From: Culex pipiens pallens
Taxonomy: Eukaryota > Arthropoda > Insecta > Diptera > Culicidae
NCBI RefSeq assembly: GCF_016801865.2
Contig: NC_068939.1
Location: 87,267,881-87,331,880 of the forward strand
Reading direction: 5' to 3'
DNA: 64,000 bases
In this document: positions 23,775-36,120 of the stretch, one piece after another
Position numbering within the stretch: the stretch's first letter is position 1
How the letters are laid out: each line of letters starts with the position of its first letter
Program-made: the position numbers and the translations under genes
Notes under the pieces: model-generated
The model's database searches: none
Told to the model about the DNA's origin: nothing
What the model saw: the letters and a program-made list of their open reading frames with translations, nothing else

Positions 23775-24615
23775 GCCCGTGGGAGTCGCTCAACCTGCAT
23801 TCCTGTCACACTTGAGGTCTGCACAGCTGATTCCACGTAGATTTTTCCCGCCAGTAATGACAGGAAACGCTGACAAACGGAATATGTGCCAAAATCATAA
23901 GTGGTTTTTAACATATGAAGGGAAATCATCGTGAACTGGAACTGCCGGTCATTAGCCCGGGTAAAGTAGAAACGTTGAGATGATTGTTGTCCTCTGCTCT
24001 CATCTCGCAAAAAGCCATACAGAGAACCACGTCCCATTCAACCGGCTCCGTGGCTTAATGGTTACGGCTTCTGTCTCCCAAGCAGAAGTTTCAGGGATCA
24101 AATCCCGGTCGGTACCTTTGAAATTTGGAATCAGGAATTTGAATATGAATAAAAACTAAAATGAATCAGGTGGGATTCGAACTCACACCTTTGGATTGGT
24201 GGTGGTCTGGGACGCTAAGCAGTCACCATCAGAAGGTTTACACTCTAGCAGTGAATTGATCCGTAGTGTTGAAACATGTTATATCTTCTTCTCATATTAT
24301 TAAATACGCGCTGATCCCTGATTTGCCTGAGGGGATTGGAAGTCTTAATATAGATCGAGTTTCCTTCAGATGCTTGCTTCTATGTTTAGGCGGGGCCGAA
24401 CAATGCCCAGCGACCTCGGAATTGGACCGCAAGGAGCTCTGTCATTCTGAAATGGGTCGTTGGAAGCAGCGCGAGGGCTATCACCCCCTAATACCCGGGA
24501 CTGAGATAAGTTGTATCAGCATTCGGCATATACAAAGTCTGATACAAACTATACTTTCCCATAATATCGCTACCGGTTAGCGGGTATTGGATTGGACCAC
24601 ACACACACACACACA
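23775..24615 (+). mobile_element. 841-bp retroposon with two tRNA-like segments and (CA)n tail
   Basis: Bounded by an exact 24-bp direct repeat (23751-23774 and 24616-24639). A tRNA-like segment at 24044-24115 has box A TGGCTTAATGG and a diverged box B (GGGATCAAATCCC). A second, reverse-oriented box B (GGGATTCGAACTC) lies at 24172-24184. The right end is a CA run directly before the duplication. Neither tRNA-like piece folds as a functional tRNA. Probably a composite SINE-like retroposon; family unknown. Confidence 0.72.
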
Positions 24616-25045
24616 CAATCAAGGGATTTTTCGGTTTTTATCTTTTCGGGACCATTTTGGACACTTTAATCATTTCGCAAATTTTATTCGAATAATTGAT
24701 ACAACTTTTTATGATTAAATTCAACAGATGATTTCTAAAAAGTTTCTCTAGTAATAATCCTAGTCAAATGACAACAAAATGTTTTTTTCAGTCACATCTT
24801 CCAAAAACCTTCAAAAAAAAACTTAATTTCTGGTATTCCACGCTCATATAATTGTTTTGATAAACAAAAGTATGTCAACATACATAAGTCATGAATACAA
24901 GTGTCAAGAGCTTTGAAAATATTGGTTCCCAGAAAACTAAAATTGCGAAAACCGTAAAAAATTATAAATATGGATTTCCTTCCAAAAGAGCTTCAAAACT
25001 TTGAAATACAAAAAAAACATTGAAAATAAACAAGATATGACACTT

Positions 25046-25266
25046 TACACAGTAAAAAATAATGTAAATTTGGAAGCTGCAATTTTGGAAGGTTGAATAT
25101 TACCTCTTTTATGATGTAATTTTACCTCAATTTAGACTGAAAAAGTGCCATTACACAAGATAAGTGGTGAAATTACACATTTCCAGAGGTAAAATTACAT
25201 CTTTTTTCTGACATAAAAGATGTACCCCTTCCCAGGTGTAATATTACCATGATTTTTTTCTGTGTA
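25046..25266. mobile_element. MITE with TACACAG ends
   Basis: Inverted ends TACACAGTAAAAAATAATG and TACACAGAAAAAAATCATG (reverse complement of the right). The interior is rich in GTAATTTTACCTC and its complement, giving further internal symmetry. The outer TA on each side is probably the target duplication. Confidence 0.72.
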
Positions 25267-26803
25267 TATCAGCACATGTTTCAAAAAACACATCCAATAA
25301 AGTACCTCATAAGCTGGCATTAATTCAGTGTGGCACAACGACGGCGATAGTGATAATGTGGTGGAAATTTTCAGCTTGTGCAAATTGCGAAACGAAGAAG
25401 ACACCAGATCTTCAAACAAATAAACGAAACACAACAGCAAAAAAAACTGAATCACAATAGATTCCATTCATTGCCGGGGGATCCATTTGCATAAGTTGAT
25501 TCGGATTTCGCAATTTGCACCGTTTATGTTGCTCTCTGGAGGAGAGAGAAACAAAAAAGAGAGTCTCATAAAATGTTTGCTGGTTTCGAGCATCTTTCTT
25601 ATTTTCATCAACCTCGCGAGTTTCCTCCTTCACTTGTGCAGAAGCAATTATTTAGTGTACGTTTTTCTTGAATGGGTTTAGCGTGATATCACTTTACTGG
25701 TTGAAGAGACGAGTCGAGGAGTTCATTGACTTGTTTTGCACACGATTTGAAAAGAGCGGAAACCCTTTTTTCTTTCCACAAAAGGGGCCACCTTCGACCC
25801 CTCGGAGATCTACCGGTTCGAGCGGTCGAATTTGAATAAGTAATTTACGGGCACCACCGAGTCCCGGACAATTACGGCCACAAATGAGCACTCCGCGCCG
25901 AGGAGCCGATATCATTCATCCTCATCAGTGTTTGGAGTTTTCTGCGAGCGAGCGTGAGCACTCGAATCAATTTGAATTTGAAACAAGTTTTCCTCTCATC
26001 AATCGCTGCACTTGAACTCCAGGACTTTACAGTCGGAGTTGGACTCCAGCTGTGCCAAAGGGTCTGCTAAACTCAATGCTTGATACTTTATAGTAGTATA
26101 GAAGGAAATGAATTTTTTTTTGATCATTTTTCAAACCGTAACTGAGTGTACTTTCCATTTTCCCTAGCTCAAACCAATCGTGCACAGAACACCTGGAGAT
26201 CTCGTCCCTTGGACAGGTACGCCGTGGATCCATTGTGAACCTGTGGCCACCTCTCGGGGGGGAGTTCTCCATCAATACGAAAGGGCGTCTTCTGAGCTAA
26301 GGAAAAGCAGGGGGAGGGTGTGAAAACACGACTGTTTGGCATGCAAATGTAAGCTCGTTAGGATGCGATTTTGCACCTCTCCGCGGGCGCAAAAAGTCGA
26401 GCCTTAATGGCGCGCGCTTAAAGGGAAGGTGATTTGCGCGTAGATTTTGTTTTGTTGATGGAGACCTCAGTCCACGGTTCGGTGCAATCAAGCTGTGTCT
26501 TGGGGGAAGTAGTTAATTTAGCATAAGTAATATACAAATAACTTCGCTGAAGATATGGTTTAAAGAACTATTTAGAAGCCTTACACGAGCATATCTTCAC
26601 CCTCGTTTGTTTTTAAAATGATTATATTTACAGATCATTGTTCTAAGCAATTTAATGAATTGCAGATAAATCAGTTAGATAACTCCTGCAAAATAAAAAA
26701 AAAGAATAAAAATTAAGAATTTAGTTAACAAAATTCGATTACGAAAATCAGAATCAACTTTCTATATCTTACCTTACAATCGCAACACATTAAACAATTC
26801 ATA

Positions 26804-26968
26804 ATGCACCTCAACTTCACCTTCGCATATGCCACCGCCTCCAATCCAACAGAGACAGCACATCCCACCTACAACGATGCTCTTTTCCAACAACAAAAAT
26901 ATCCCAGTCCTGGTGATTCGTCTACCCCCAACGACGTCGAAAACGACGACGACGACCTGCTGAATTGA
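26804..26968 (+). CDS. Small ORF, 54 aa, uncertain
   Basis: Starts MHLNFTFAYATASNP and ends with an acidic tail, NDVENDDDDLLN. It lies in non-repetitive sequence. I do not recognise it and there is no supporting splice or promoter signal. The acidic end comes from a GAC run, which favours chance. It could be an exon tail of an unannotated plus-strand transcript, but that is speculation. Confidence 0.15.
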   Translation: MHLNFTFAYATASNPTETAHPTYNDALFQQQKYPSPGDSSTPNDVENDDDDLLN

Positions 26969-27288
26969 GCCAATTATAAACCATCCCGTGTGATGCAGAA
27001 CTGCACACCTTTTGCGACGACCCTATTTTCAACCGTTGCAACTTTAGCAACAGCTTCAGCATTGACATTGAATTGCAAGTCCCCTTTTTCCCTTTCCCCC
27101 CTCTTCTCACCCACCCACGTACGAGTGTGACTGCAACCATTCAGTTGTCACTTTTTCACGCTTTTCCTTTTCACTTTCAAATTTTCCACTCCCCTCACTG
27201 CTCTCCGTTTTGGAGGCAAAGTGGGGAGTTTCGGAGTTTGGAGTCTGACACCTACCTGCTGGGTGTTCCCTTAACTTTACCGTGGGTT

Positions 27289-27298
27289 CTATTTTTAG
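27289..27298. promoter_or_regulatory. MEF2-type site CTATTTTTAG
   Basis: A perfect match to the MEF2 consensus YTAWWWWTAR in a GC-richer context. MEF2 drives arthropod muscle genes, which would fit the PDZ/ZASP gene whose intron this appears to be. A ten-base match alone is weak evidence. Confidence 0.35.
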
Positions 27299-28109
27299 CA
27301 CCCGCAAACACGCGCCAAAGTTATTTTTGCTCTCCGATGTTGGTGTGCGCGAGATCGTTTATGCTTCTTTGGGAGCGGGGTGTCTTTTTATTTTGTGCGA
27401 ATCGGATTATGGTGGAAAGTTATGTTGTGGATGGTACTGCTCGTAAATTCATCTTGAGTATGGAGTTTTTTGTGTCGTGAATAATATATTGAAGCTCTTT
27501 TTTAAATTGAAAATTATATAATACAAATTTTGAAAATAACATAATTCCACTGAGATGCTCAAATCATCGACAAAGACGAGTAGTTATCTACGTTATGATT
27601 TAAGCGAAACTTTGTCTTTGCATTTCCTGTTTTGAAAAGTTCATGATTCGGAATACGATTTTGATTCAAGTCTCCATACCATTTTGCGCCCTGGTCTTAC
27701 AAAATCGGTATTTTTAATATAAGAAAATCTGTGTCTTTATCTGATTGATTTGTTTTCTTGAGCAAAGCTGCAAAGTTTAGATTATGACTGTTTCGATTTC
27801 GTGACCGATTTATTTTTCAAAAATACATATTTTTGACTATCACATTTTTGTAAGTGCACATAAAATATATAATTTGTCTCATTGTAAAATTGATAAAATC
27901 TTCTTCTGTTGTTTCCGGAATTCTGTGTTTTTTTGCAAAGTTTTCTCAAATCATTTTAAGATTCATAATTTCAAGTTAAGAAAAAGCACCGTTGAGTAAA
28001 CAAATTGACGAAAAATTGAAAAAAAAATCCTACAGTTTTCTTTTTTTAAACTTCGTCAACATCTCATACAATTTATTGTGGTTAAAATAAAGGGGTCGTT
28101 CAAATATTA

Positions 28110-28900
28110 GCATAGCAAAGCATAGCATTGGTGTCTACCCGTAGTTGCTACTCTGTTATTGACCAGGACCTCCAAGAGTTGCTCCGTGGACCACAGATGA
28201 AGAGTAGGAACCAATCATCATCACTTCGCAACTTTCAAATGTCTCTATCATGCTAGTCAATCACAGCGCCGGCCGAGACCAGTGGTAAGACACGGGGGAA
28301 GTGGATAGGAATTTTAGTCCGATACTTGAGTGTTGAAGACCGCTAAATTGGCTGCGTCTTCGACAAAGTATCACGTGAGGTTTGAGGGTGTTAGTAAGAT
28401 GGGTGTGAAGCTAGGATTCACTGTGGTAAGTGATGTGGCCGGTCAAATTTATGTATAATCCTTTATTCTTCGTATGTTCTTAGATTAATCTTGAGAGGTT
28501 TCCAATTCGGTTCACCAAGCTTTTTGTGGTGAATTCTGGTCGTGTTGAAAGTTGAATATTCGCCTAACGAGTATGCAACCAGTAAAGTTCTTGAATTCAA
28601 CCTTGCATTCAATATTGCATTATTGTCCTGTTCTTAGGTTCACAGATTCCAATCAAGTTTTTTGGATTCTTATACCATTCTTAATCCTTCTAGTCAACTA
28701 AGCCTCGATGGTCTTAGCATTTTTGTCTGCTGACCCAAAGGACGGGGGATCGAACCCCGTCGTATGCTAATGAATTTTTCGTTCATATTCAAGTGTTCAG
28801 AATTCCTTCTTTCCATTATTTCTCGATAGGAGCAGATGGGAATCGAACCCAGAACCTTCGCTTACAAAGCGAACAGCGTAACCATTCAGCCATGCCTACC
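28110..28900 (-). mobile_element. 791-bp retroposon with tRNA-Thr-like head
   Basis: Bounded by an exact 24-bp direct repeat at 28086-28109 and 28901-28924. Read on the minus strand it begins with a tRNA-like head at 28900. This has box A TGGCTGAATGG, an anticodon stem TTCGC/GCGAA around loop TTTGTAA (anticodon TGT), and box B GGTTCGATTCC (28849-28839). A second box-B-like string (GGGGTTCGATCCCC) follows at about 28759-28746. The far end is a GCATA-type repeat (GCATAGCAAAGCATAGCATT, plus strand). The acceptor arms do not pair, so it is not a tRNA gene. Confidence 0.78.
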
Positions 28901-28924
28901 AATAAAGGGGTCGTTCAAATATTA

Positions 28925-30300
28925 CACATTAACTCACGACATTTTGAAAAAAACTTTTTTCCTACCATAAATGTCTTATGTAATGTAAGAAAATTATTGC
29001 ATTTTTTTAATGTAGTTAAACTGTAGTTAAAGCATTGGAATATCACAGCAATTTAACATTACTGTGAAATCTGCTTAACATAAACGTATAAATATGTAAT
29101 TTTAAATGATTGTGTACAGGACAGGTGCTGAAATGGTTTAAGATTTTAAAAGGACTTAATTTTGTGAAATATTGTAGAATTTTTATTAGCGGAATTTATT
29201 GTTCGGCATTTTTTTATTTTAATGAGATTTTCAAAAAAAAATGTGCCAAAATATTTCCAAAGCTAATATCTTTAACGACATATTCAGCAAAAGTAAAATC
29301 ATTAAAATAAGTGAAATAAAATTGTATTTGTTGTAAGGGTGCAAAAAATGTTCAAACTGATTTGCGTTTTTTGATATTAAAGTTTTGAAAAACATTCTTT
29401 CACATTCTATTCGACAAAAATAAAAAAAAAGTCTTGTGTTATAAAATAATTTACTTCACATAGGCTTGCTAAATTTACAAATAATCAAATATCATTTCTG
29501 CATTTCGTAAAACATTCTAAAGAATAATTTTAATATATTTTAATCTATTAAATAATTTAATTTTAATTAGCTTCAAATTTCCCATTCAATTTTTATAAAC
29601 ATCTGCTTCCTAAATGTCTGTTAAAAATATTGTGGAGAGTTTGAAACAAAAATTTAATATGATTTAATATTATTTGGTGAAAAAAGTGAATCACATTTTG
29701 TTTCAAATAATTGAAGATTTAAAAGAAAATATAAGCGGCGCGATAAAATATCAAGGCATATATATTAGATAAGGTTTCAAGCTGTAAACAAATAGTTAGC
29801 GTGAAAATAGGAATTTTTATAGACATTTTTAGAAAAGTGAAAATTTAAAAAGCACGATGAAATTTGCCCGAAAAAAAGTCAAATCTTGACTTTTCAGAAT
29901 ATTTCCATCTAAAATCCGATTACAGTGTTACTATTTATTGACAGGTGGAAAACCCGCATAACCTTATCTTATCTACACAACCACAACCCCAACACTCAAA
30001 TATGACTAAAACGGGGTCGCAAAAATCTAATTTGATATTAAAGTGATAAAATCATAAATACCAAGAAATATTTTTTGTTCCTGTTTCGATTACCCGAAGT
30101 TCTTAAGAAACCTTCGGTTAATTGAAAAATCAGATCGAATTACGGGATCTACGAACGAATACACCAAGCAGAACAATTTTTTAATAAGAATTCGCAGGAC
30201 TAATCGTGACGAAACTAAATTATGATTTGATCAAAAATTACAACAGAATAATAGATTTTAAACACTTTTTATATAACCTTTTTGTGAAACAAAATATTAG
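28925..30300. other. AT-rich presumed intron
   Basis: No gene or bounded element recognised. The sequence just right of the duplication (GGGGTCGTTCAAATATTAC) looks like one end of another small element, but I did not find its partner. Confidence 0.35.
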
Positions 30301-32520
30301 AAGACTGCTATTTTGGTCAAGGCAGTCAAAGTTTTCACCACTTGTATCGAAAAGTAATGCTTTTCGATATTGTTTTGGAGTTTGAAACTGAACGTTTGAA
30401 CGTCATTTTACCAACTCCACGCGACGAAAGTGATTTGCAAGCCCCCAAAGTAAACTGACTGACTGACTGACGACGACGGGGCTCCGTCATCCGCGACATG
30501 AATGAACAACAAATTACGCAACCTTTCTTGGGGTGCGGCTGGCGATGGTCAGTTTGCTGTCCCCCGGTGACCGGTTTTTCTCCCATACACTTTCGATGTG
30601 ATGAGTACTTTTTCCTTCGAGCGATGTTTTTTTTCTTAGTTTGTCGCAGAAATTCACTTTCTAGCCCCGTTCTCTGCGGATGGCGAGTCGAGAATCTATT
30701 TTTGAGACTGGGGTGACCGGCATAATTTTAAGTTGAATCCTCACTACCTCAACAGTTTAGTCGGACATTGTGGTGAAGCGGACCAGGATCTGTTTGAAAT
30801 TGTTCCTCGATTAGTAAGCCACTCGGGAGGGGATTGCGATTATGTAACTCATTGAGTCGCTCATCAAGGTCAGTGACTCGCTCGCTCAGTCGTGAGAACC
30901 CTGCGGAGAAGGCACTTGGTTCCATCCGGCTGGGCTATCCGGAGCAACTGGTGCATCGCTGTCTCAACCATTAAGAATGCATAATTTTCTACGCCATTTT
31001 TATGCGGCCTAGCACGGATTAACCGAGCCGTTTCTTCGGAACCTAGAGAGCCGAGTAATGTTGCGTGAGTCCGCTTGCCTTCTTCACTTCTTGCGCCTTT
31101 TTGCACCAAATGCAGCTGGCATGCCAGAAATTTGTGACGCGACGCGATGAATCAGGTTGCCGCGGCTCGTCATCGTCGTCGTCTTCCGTCATGGTTCTGC
31201 GGCTGATGCAAGTGGTTTTTGCTGCACGATCATCTTCTTCCACGATTCGTTGCGTTCTTGAAGAAGTGCTTGATCAATATCTGAAAAGATGCAGTCAAGT
31301 GAAGCCAATAGGATGTTGTATACTTTTTAAAGCTTCAGAATCAACATTATCCTGATTTTTCTCTAGAATAATACTGAATTTTTGACTCCCGGACGTACAC
31401 TTCATATCCAAAATTTCGCTGACACAATTTAATCGCATATTGCGTGACCCCCCTCTGTGGAACCAGGTAATGGCAGAAAGGTGTAATCAATTCTGTACCT
31501 ACGACAGAGACGACGACACGCAAGAGAAATTGGGACCTCCCGTCGTGCGACGATTTCGAAGGGACCCCCAGAAACTTCAACGCAGTTCAGGCTCCAGGAC
31601 GTGCGTGCCCGCTTGCAAATGACAAAGGTCGCCACCACCAGGGACGGGGACTGTTGGGGTCAGGACGAGTTTCTCGGTGCGAATTTTATGAAGCAAACAA
31701 CAACAAAAAAACGAAGTGTAATAAAACTTGTAAACTGCGAGAAAAAGGGCTCGAATTTCATCCGGGTTGTAAATCATTCTTTTTGGCCTGACCTGGCGAC
31801 GCAACGACGACAGCAGGGGCTGCTGTGCCTCGGGGGGAAAACCCCCGAGATTGTAATGGGCCGTAACTCGTTTACAGCCGCTTGTGCATCTCTTTGCAGA
31901 CTCTGCAGTACAGAAAAAAGATGCACTCGTATATCACCAACTGTTGGATTTGGGGTTGGTTCCCACGGTATAAGGATTGCAATCGATGGTACCAAAATTT
32001 GCATTAATTGCTACCAGGAATACTGTTTAAGAGGATATTTCTCATCATAAAAGTCAAAGAGATCTTCATTAAAGTCCAAGGTTAAATTTTGTTTTGCAAA
32101 CAGGTTTAGGAAAAATAATCAGGTTGAAATCAATTTTGGAGAGAAAGAAGATTGGTCACATCCATTAAAATATTTCATTTTATTTTACAGAAAAATAAAA
32201 GTCCTCAGATTTAATTTAGATTTTAGATTCACATTACAGCGATAAAGTTTAATATTCTGAAAACAATGACACTTTGTAGGAGCACTGAAAGCTCAAAATT
32301 GCCTTCATAAGTACTTTTCAGTTATTAGTCATGACATTTTTAACGATGAAAGCGGAACTTTTGAGTGGTGTTTGAATGTGCATCAAGATTTTTTCATGTT
32401 TTAATGGTATCAACAGTGCGTCAAATTAGAGCACAATATCTGCACATTTAACTTCATATTTAACCTTGAGTATTTTAAATGTAACATCAAAATTATATGT
32501 TATCAGCAAAATCAAATAAT
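30300..32520. other. GC-mixed, single-copy-looking region, no gene recognised
   Basis: Contains several short reading frames (up to 149 codons) on both strands. None shows a domain, and the acidic minus frame near 31.1 kb is a GAC/GTC run. Candidate regulatory sequence only. Confidence 0.35.
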
Positions 32521-32527
32521 GCTTTAG

Positions 32528-32600
32528 AGCAAGGCTACCCAATCTACGGCCCGGGGGCACAATCCGGCCCGCGATGATTTTTAGAATTGGCTTGCCTCTT
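32528..32600. mobile_element. Possible solo hAT terminus
   Basis: The string GGCTACCCAATCTACGGCCC followed by CCGGCCCGCG resembles ends of hAT elements found in many animals. I could not find the matching opposite end or a duplication. Confidence 0.35.
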
Positions 32601-33119
32601 CAACCGTTCATGAACAATCAAATGTTCACTGAAATATAAAAAAGTGCCAAATTCCTATATTCAAAAAAAATTGTCTCCTATCCTGTTTAGTAATCAGAAA
32701 AACCCAATTACTAAATAAGGAAATATGCAAATTCAGTGAATAAAGGAATTTTGTACCTTTTTATTTCAGTGTTCCTAATTCAACAAATTATGCATTTTAA
32801 TTTTTATTCTATCTTCTAATAAATATAAATATTTTTTTCCAAATTCATTTAATACATTTTAGTTTGAGCTTAACACTGTATTATTCCTAATTAATTTATT
32901 TCAGATCAATTATTCAATTGAAAAATTACGCCAGAAAACATTGGATTTGGACTTGGATTTTGGTTAAAAATGTAAAGAAGTAACCTAAAATTATATTTCT
33001 TGCAGTTGCTTACTTCAAATTGCAATGCTTTATTCGAATCGAATTGAAGTTCATCTTTTTTGAGAAACATGAATAAAATATACATTTTTAAAGAATAAGT
33101 TAGCAGGTCATAGAAAAAA

Positions 33120-33605
33120 ATATTTTTTTTTCCATAATATGGCCGGTGCAAATATTTTTTGATGTTTATGTCCCTCGGCTCTGACCAAAGTCGAAGGGGG
33201 GGGGGGGGGCAAAAAAATGAAAAAAAATATAAAAATTGAAATTACAAGCCTAGGTTTAAACATTTGGATGAAAAAAGTGTTTTAAAATGCATTTCACAGG
33301 CGTACAGTTGCTTTTCAATCATTAGTTTTAAAAATATCGCGGAATTGACGAAATTTTTTTTTTCGCAAAAAAAAAACTTTTCGTGGGACTGTACATTGGT
33401 ATTTCATGAAAATTTAAAATGTTTTCAAAGGAGTTCAAACATGCTAAATATGATTATAAACGCGGGAAAATGCATTTAAACTGGTTTTCAGTTGATTAAA
33501 CTTTAATTTTCATTAAAATTTAGAAGTTATTCAAAAAAATATTTTTTTTGCCCCCTGATTATTCAGGCCAACTTTGAAAAATATTTGCAACGGTCTTACT
33601 TTTGA
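33120..33605 (-). repeat. Dispersed repeat family B, copy 2, with poly-G tract
   Basis: In reverse orientation it shares the AAATGCATTT core and the 'CTTCGACTTTGGTCAG ... AAAAAATATTTGCA' block with the copies at 10975-11185 and 46560-46800. A 14-base poly-G run occupies 33196-33209. A second, plus-oriented TATTTGCAACGG block at about 33580 suggests a partial inverted pair. Confidence 0.45.
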
Positions 33606-34199
33606 GTGATAACAATTTTCCTGAAACATTTTATTTTAAATACAGGCAAATTCATCATTCTGAAAATAAAGATTATTGCAAATACTTAAAAAAAATCAAA
33701 ACTAAAATGTCTCAAGAAATCAGGAAGCAAAAATTCACTTTTAAATAAACTTCATTATTTTGAAAAAAAGTCGAAGATCAATTGAATGAAAACTGATTTT
33801 ATTTTCGTAAATTGTTCATTGTTTTAGTACATTTGAAATTATTTTGATACATTTTGTTTTTTTTTTTCAAAAGTGATCCGCAAATAGAGTTTTTCTTTAA
33901 AAAAAAACAAACCAAACTTAGTTTCTCTAAAACTTATGGATGCAAACAACAGCCAATTTAATATATTTTTGTGGTGGACGTGTGAGAAAATCGCACCTAA
34001 AAAAATGTGCAACGGCCAAAGAAGTTTAAATGCTTTTTTTAAGTTATCGGTGTTTCATTGCAATCGACAATTTAATGCAAATCTAAATTTAAATAAAACT
34101 ATTTTTTTTAGTTTTTTATTTCCGAGATTATATCTCCTATCAAAATATATGCTAAAATTCTTGATTATTTTTTTTCAAAATTTATCAAACGTCTAACTT

Positions 34200-35060
34200 G
34201 AGAAGAGATTTTCTGGCCGATTTGAAATCTTGGGCAAAATTTCAGAAAAAATAGGTAACCGAAAAAATGGTTTTATGATTTGATTTTCATCACTTGAAGT
34301 AGAATTCCTAATTTTGCATTTTAAATATTAAAAAAAAAAGATTAGTTTTTGGAAACCTCAAAAAGGTATCTTTTGCGCTACAGTTTTTTTTCCAAACTAA
34401 TTTGCAATCGAAAATGACTTTTCACATTTTTGATAAAGTGAAACGTTTTTTAGTTCTAGGTTTTGCATTTAACAAATATTTCATCAAGCAAAAGCACCCC
34501 TGCCAAACATATTTTTAAAAAGCTGAGAAAATTTCCATCAATTTTATTTGTTGCATTGTTTATCGGACTGCTAAGTCCTGAGAAACAGCCCCATAAAGTT
34601 TGAATTTTTTGAAAAAATAGTTTTTTTCAGTTTCTCCTAATTAGCTCTCATTTCTTTCCCGGAAAATTTAAGTCTGATTTTCAATGTTCATAAATAAAAG
34701 TTTTGTGATTTTTTTGCTTTGAATTTAAAAATCTAGCCCAATATTTTAAAAAGTCCAGCTATTTCATTTTAACCCTTATCAAAAGGTTTCTACCGTCATC
34801 AGGAGTGACATTAAGTCTAGAGGGTGAGATTGGGTCATACAAGTTTAAGCTTTTCTATATGACCCAACGTCACCTCTGATGACGGTATTCATTTTAAATT
34901 CCATTTAAATTCGAAAATAAAAAATAATCATTCTACAAATTTTAAATTCTAACCAATAGTTTCCGAGCTATCACGAGTTGAAAATAAGATGACACTGAGA
35001 AAAACTCATATTTTTGCAACAGTAGTCTGATAATAAATGTCTCATTTCGTTGTGCTTTTG
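34200..35060. repeat. Dispersed repeat family A, diverged copy
   Basis: Contains GATTTTCTGGCCGATTTGAAATCTTGGGCAAA, a diverged form of the motif at about 3755-3790, and the 'GAGAAACAGCCCCATAAAG' block in family-A style. It is interrupted by the small MITE at 34791-34887. Confidence 0.4.
34791..34887. mobile_element. 97-bp TA-flanked MITE
   Basis: Inverted ends TACCGTCATCAGGAGTGAC and TACCGTCATCAGAGGTGAC (reverse complement of the right). The outer TA on each side probably is the target duplication. The ends resemble those of the elements at 2548 and 5376, so this may be a short, deleted member of the same group. Confidence 0.8.
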
Positions 35061-36120
35061 CTTCATGAAGTGTTTTTTTTATAAATGCAAAAACTGAACA
35101 TTATTCGAACAAAAATTTAACTTGAAAATTGTGCCTTTTATCAAAAAATTATGGATTTTCATGGAAAAAAATCATCCAAATAAAAAATAACAAAAAAAAA
35201 GTACAAAATTTAAAATCTCTAAAAAAAATGAATTACTGCATCGATTTTTTCTACTGTGAAGAATCACCCACCATTCTATTCTGGTCAGTGTTCCGTGATC
35301 TTCAACGAGTCTCCACCCCCTGCCTCCCTCCGCACTCGAAGGTGCGCAATGAAAATTAACACTCATTAAATGATTTACGTCCGTTTCGTTGCACGCGCTT
35401 TGTTCCGATCTGGTTCGGACTTTCAACCGTTTGTGGCCCCACGGAGGAGGAATGAAGCAGATAATTGGATAATTTTCGGCTGCAATTGAGCTTCAAGCTG
35501 ATCAATGAAGAACCAGATGTGGATTCGGGTAGCGGATTGGCGATTTTTGGAGAATCTCATTTTCGATCTGCCGTTCTAGTAACCTAGAAAGAATCGATTT
35601 CTTCCGAGTTTTGCGTGAAGATGCAATTCGACGTTTGTCACGTCCGAAACATATTGCTTGATGCTTTGATTTATGCTGCTGCGTCGCTGACTCACAGTTG
35701 AACTCGGCGTTGAAGTCACAGCCGAATCAGCAGAAAAATGCGAAAACGTGCCTAAATGCAGTTTCTGCACACTCCTTGTTGTAGTTGCTTTTTGTGCCCT
35801 TTTTGTGCCGTTCCTCTTCCGCCTTGCTGGTTGAGTCTGAAGTCTGGACGGGATCCTTGCTGAAATTGTTGGATTGTTTTTTTTTTCGGGTCAGTCGAAA
35901 TCAAGATCAAGAGTAAGAGAACGTGATATTTAATTTGAAACGGATATTGACCGTCACCGGTCTGGGCAGATAAGGCTGTGAAAAAATGCATTTCCGTTCG
36001 CGGCAACCAGAGGTGCTCAACGAAGGATTTCGAAAAGATAGTTCTGATACGATGAATTCTTGGAAGCCAGAGACAGTTCAGTGCAGTTCGAGGCATTTTA
36101 ACTCTCGGTCAGTTCCAAAT
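35060..36120. other. Presumed intron, GC-mixed right part
   Basis: AT-rich to about 35.25 kb, then single-copy-looking sequence to the fold-back element. It contains initiator-like TCAGT strings just before 36120 (see findings). No exon recognised. Confidence 0.3.

Larger units (their letters stand above)
25270..27480. other. Single-copy-looking presumed intron with a GC-richer block
   Basis: No repeats recognised. The GC-richer block at about 26.8-27.48 kb contains a perfect MEF2-type site and a 54-codon ATG frame, both listed separately. Confidence 0.35.

Noticed and set aside
24044..24115. tRNA gene candidate
   Set aside because: Box A is good but box B and the acceptor arm are mispaired and the anticodon loop is oversized. 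It lies inside a retroposon with target duplications.
28828..28900. tRNA-Thr(TGT) gene candidate, minus strand
   Set aside because: The anticodon arm pairs well, but the acceptor arm pairs at only a few positions and the segment is the head of a 791-bp retroposon.
31043..31243. Acidic minus-strand frame (DDDDDE)
   Set aside because: Low-complexity GAC/GTC run; no domain and no conserved context.
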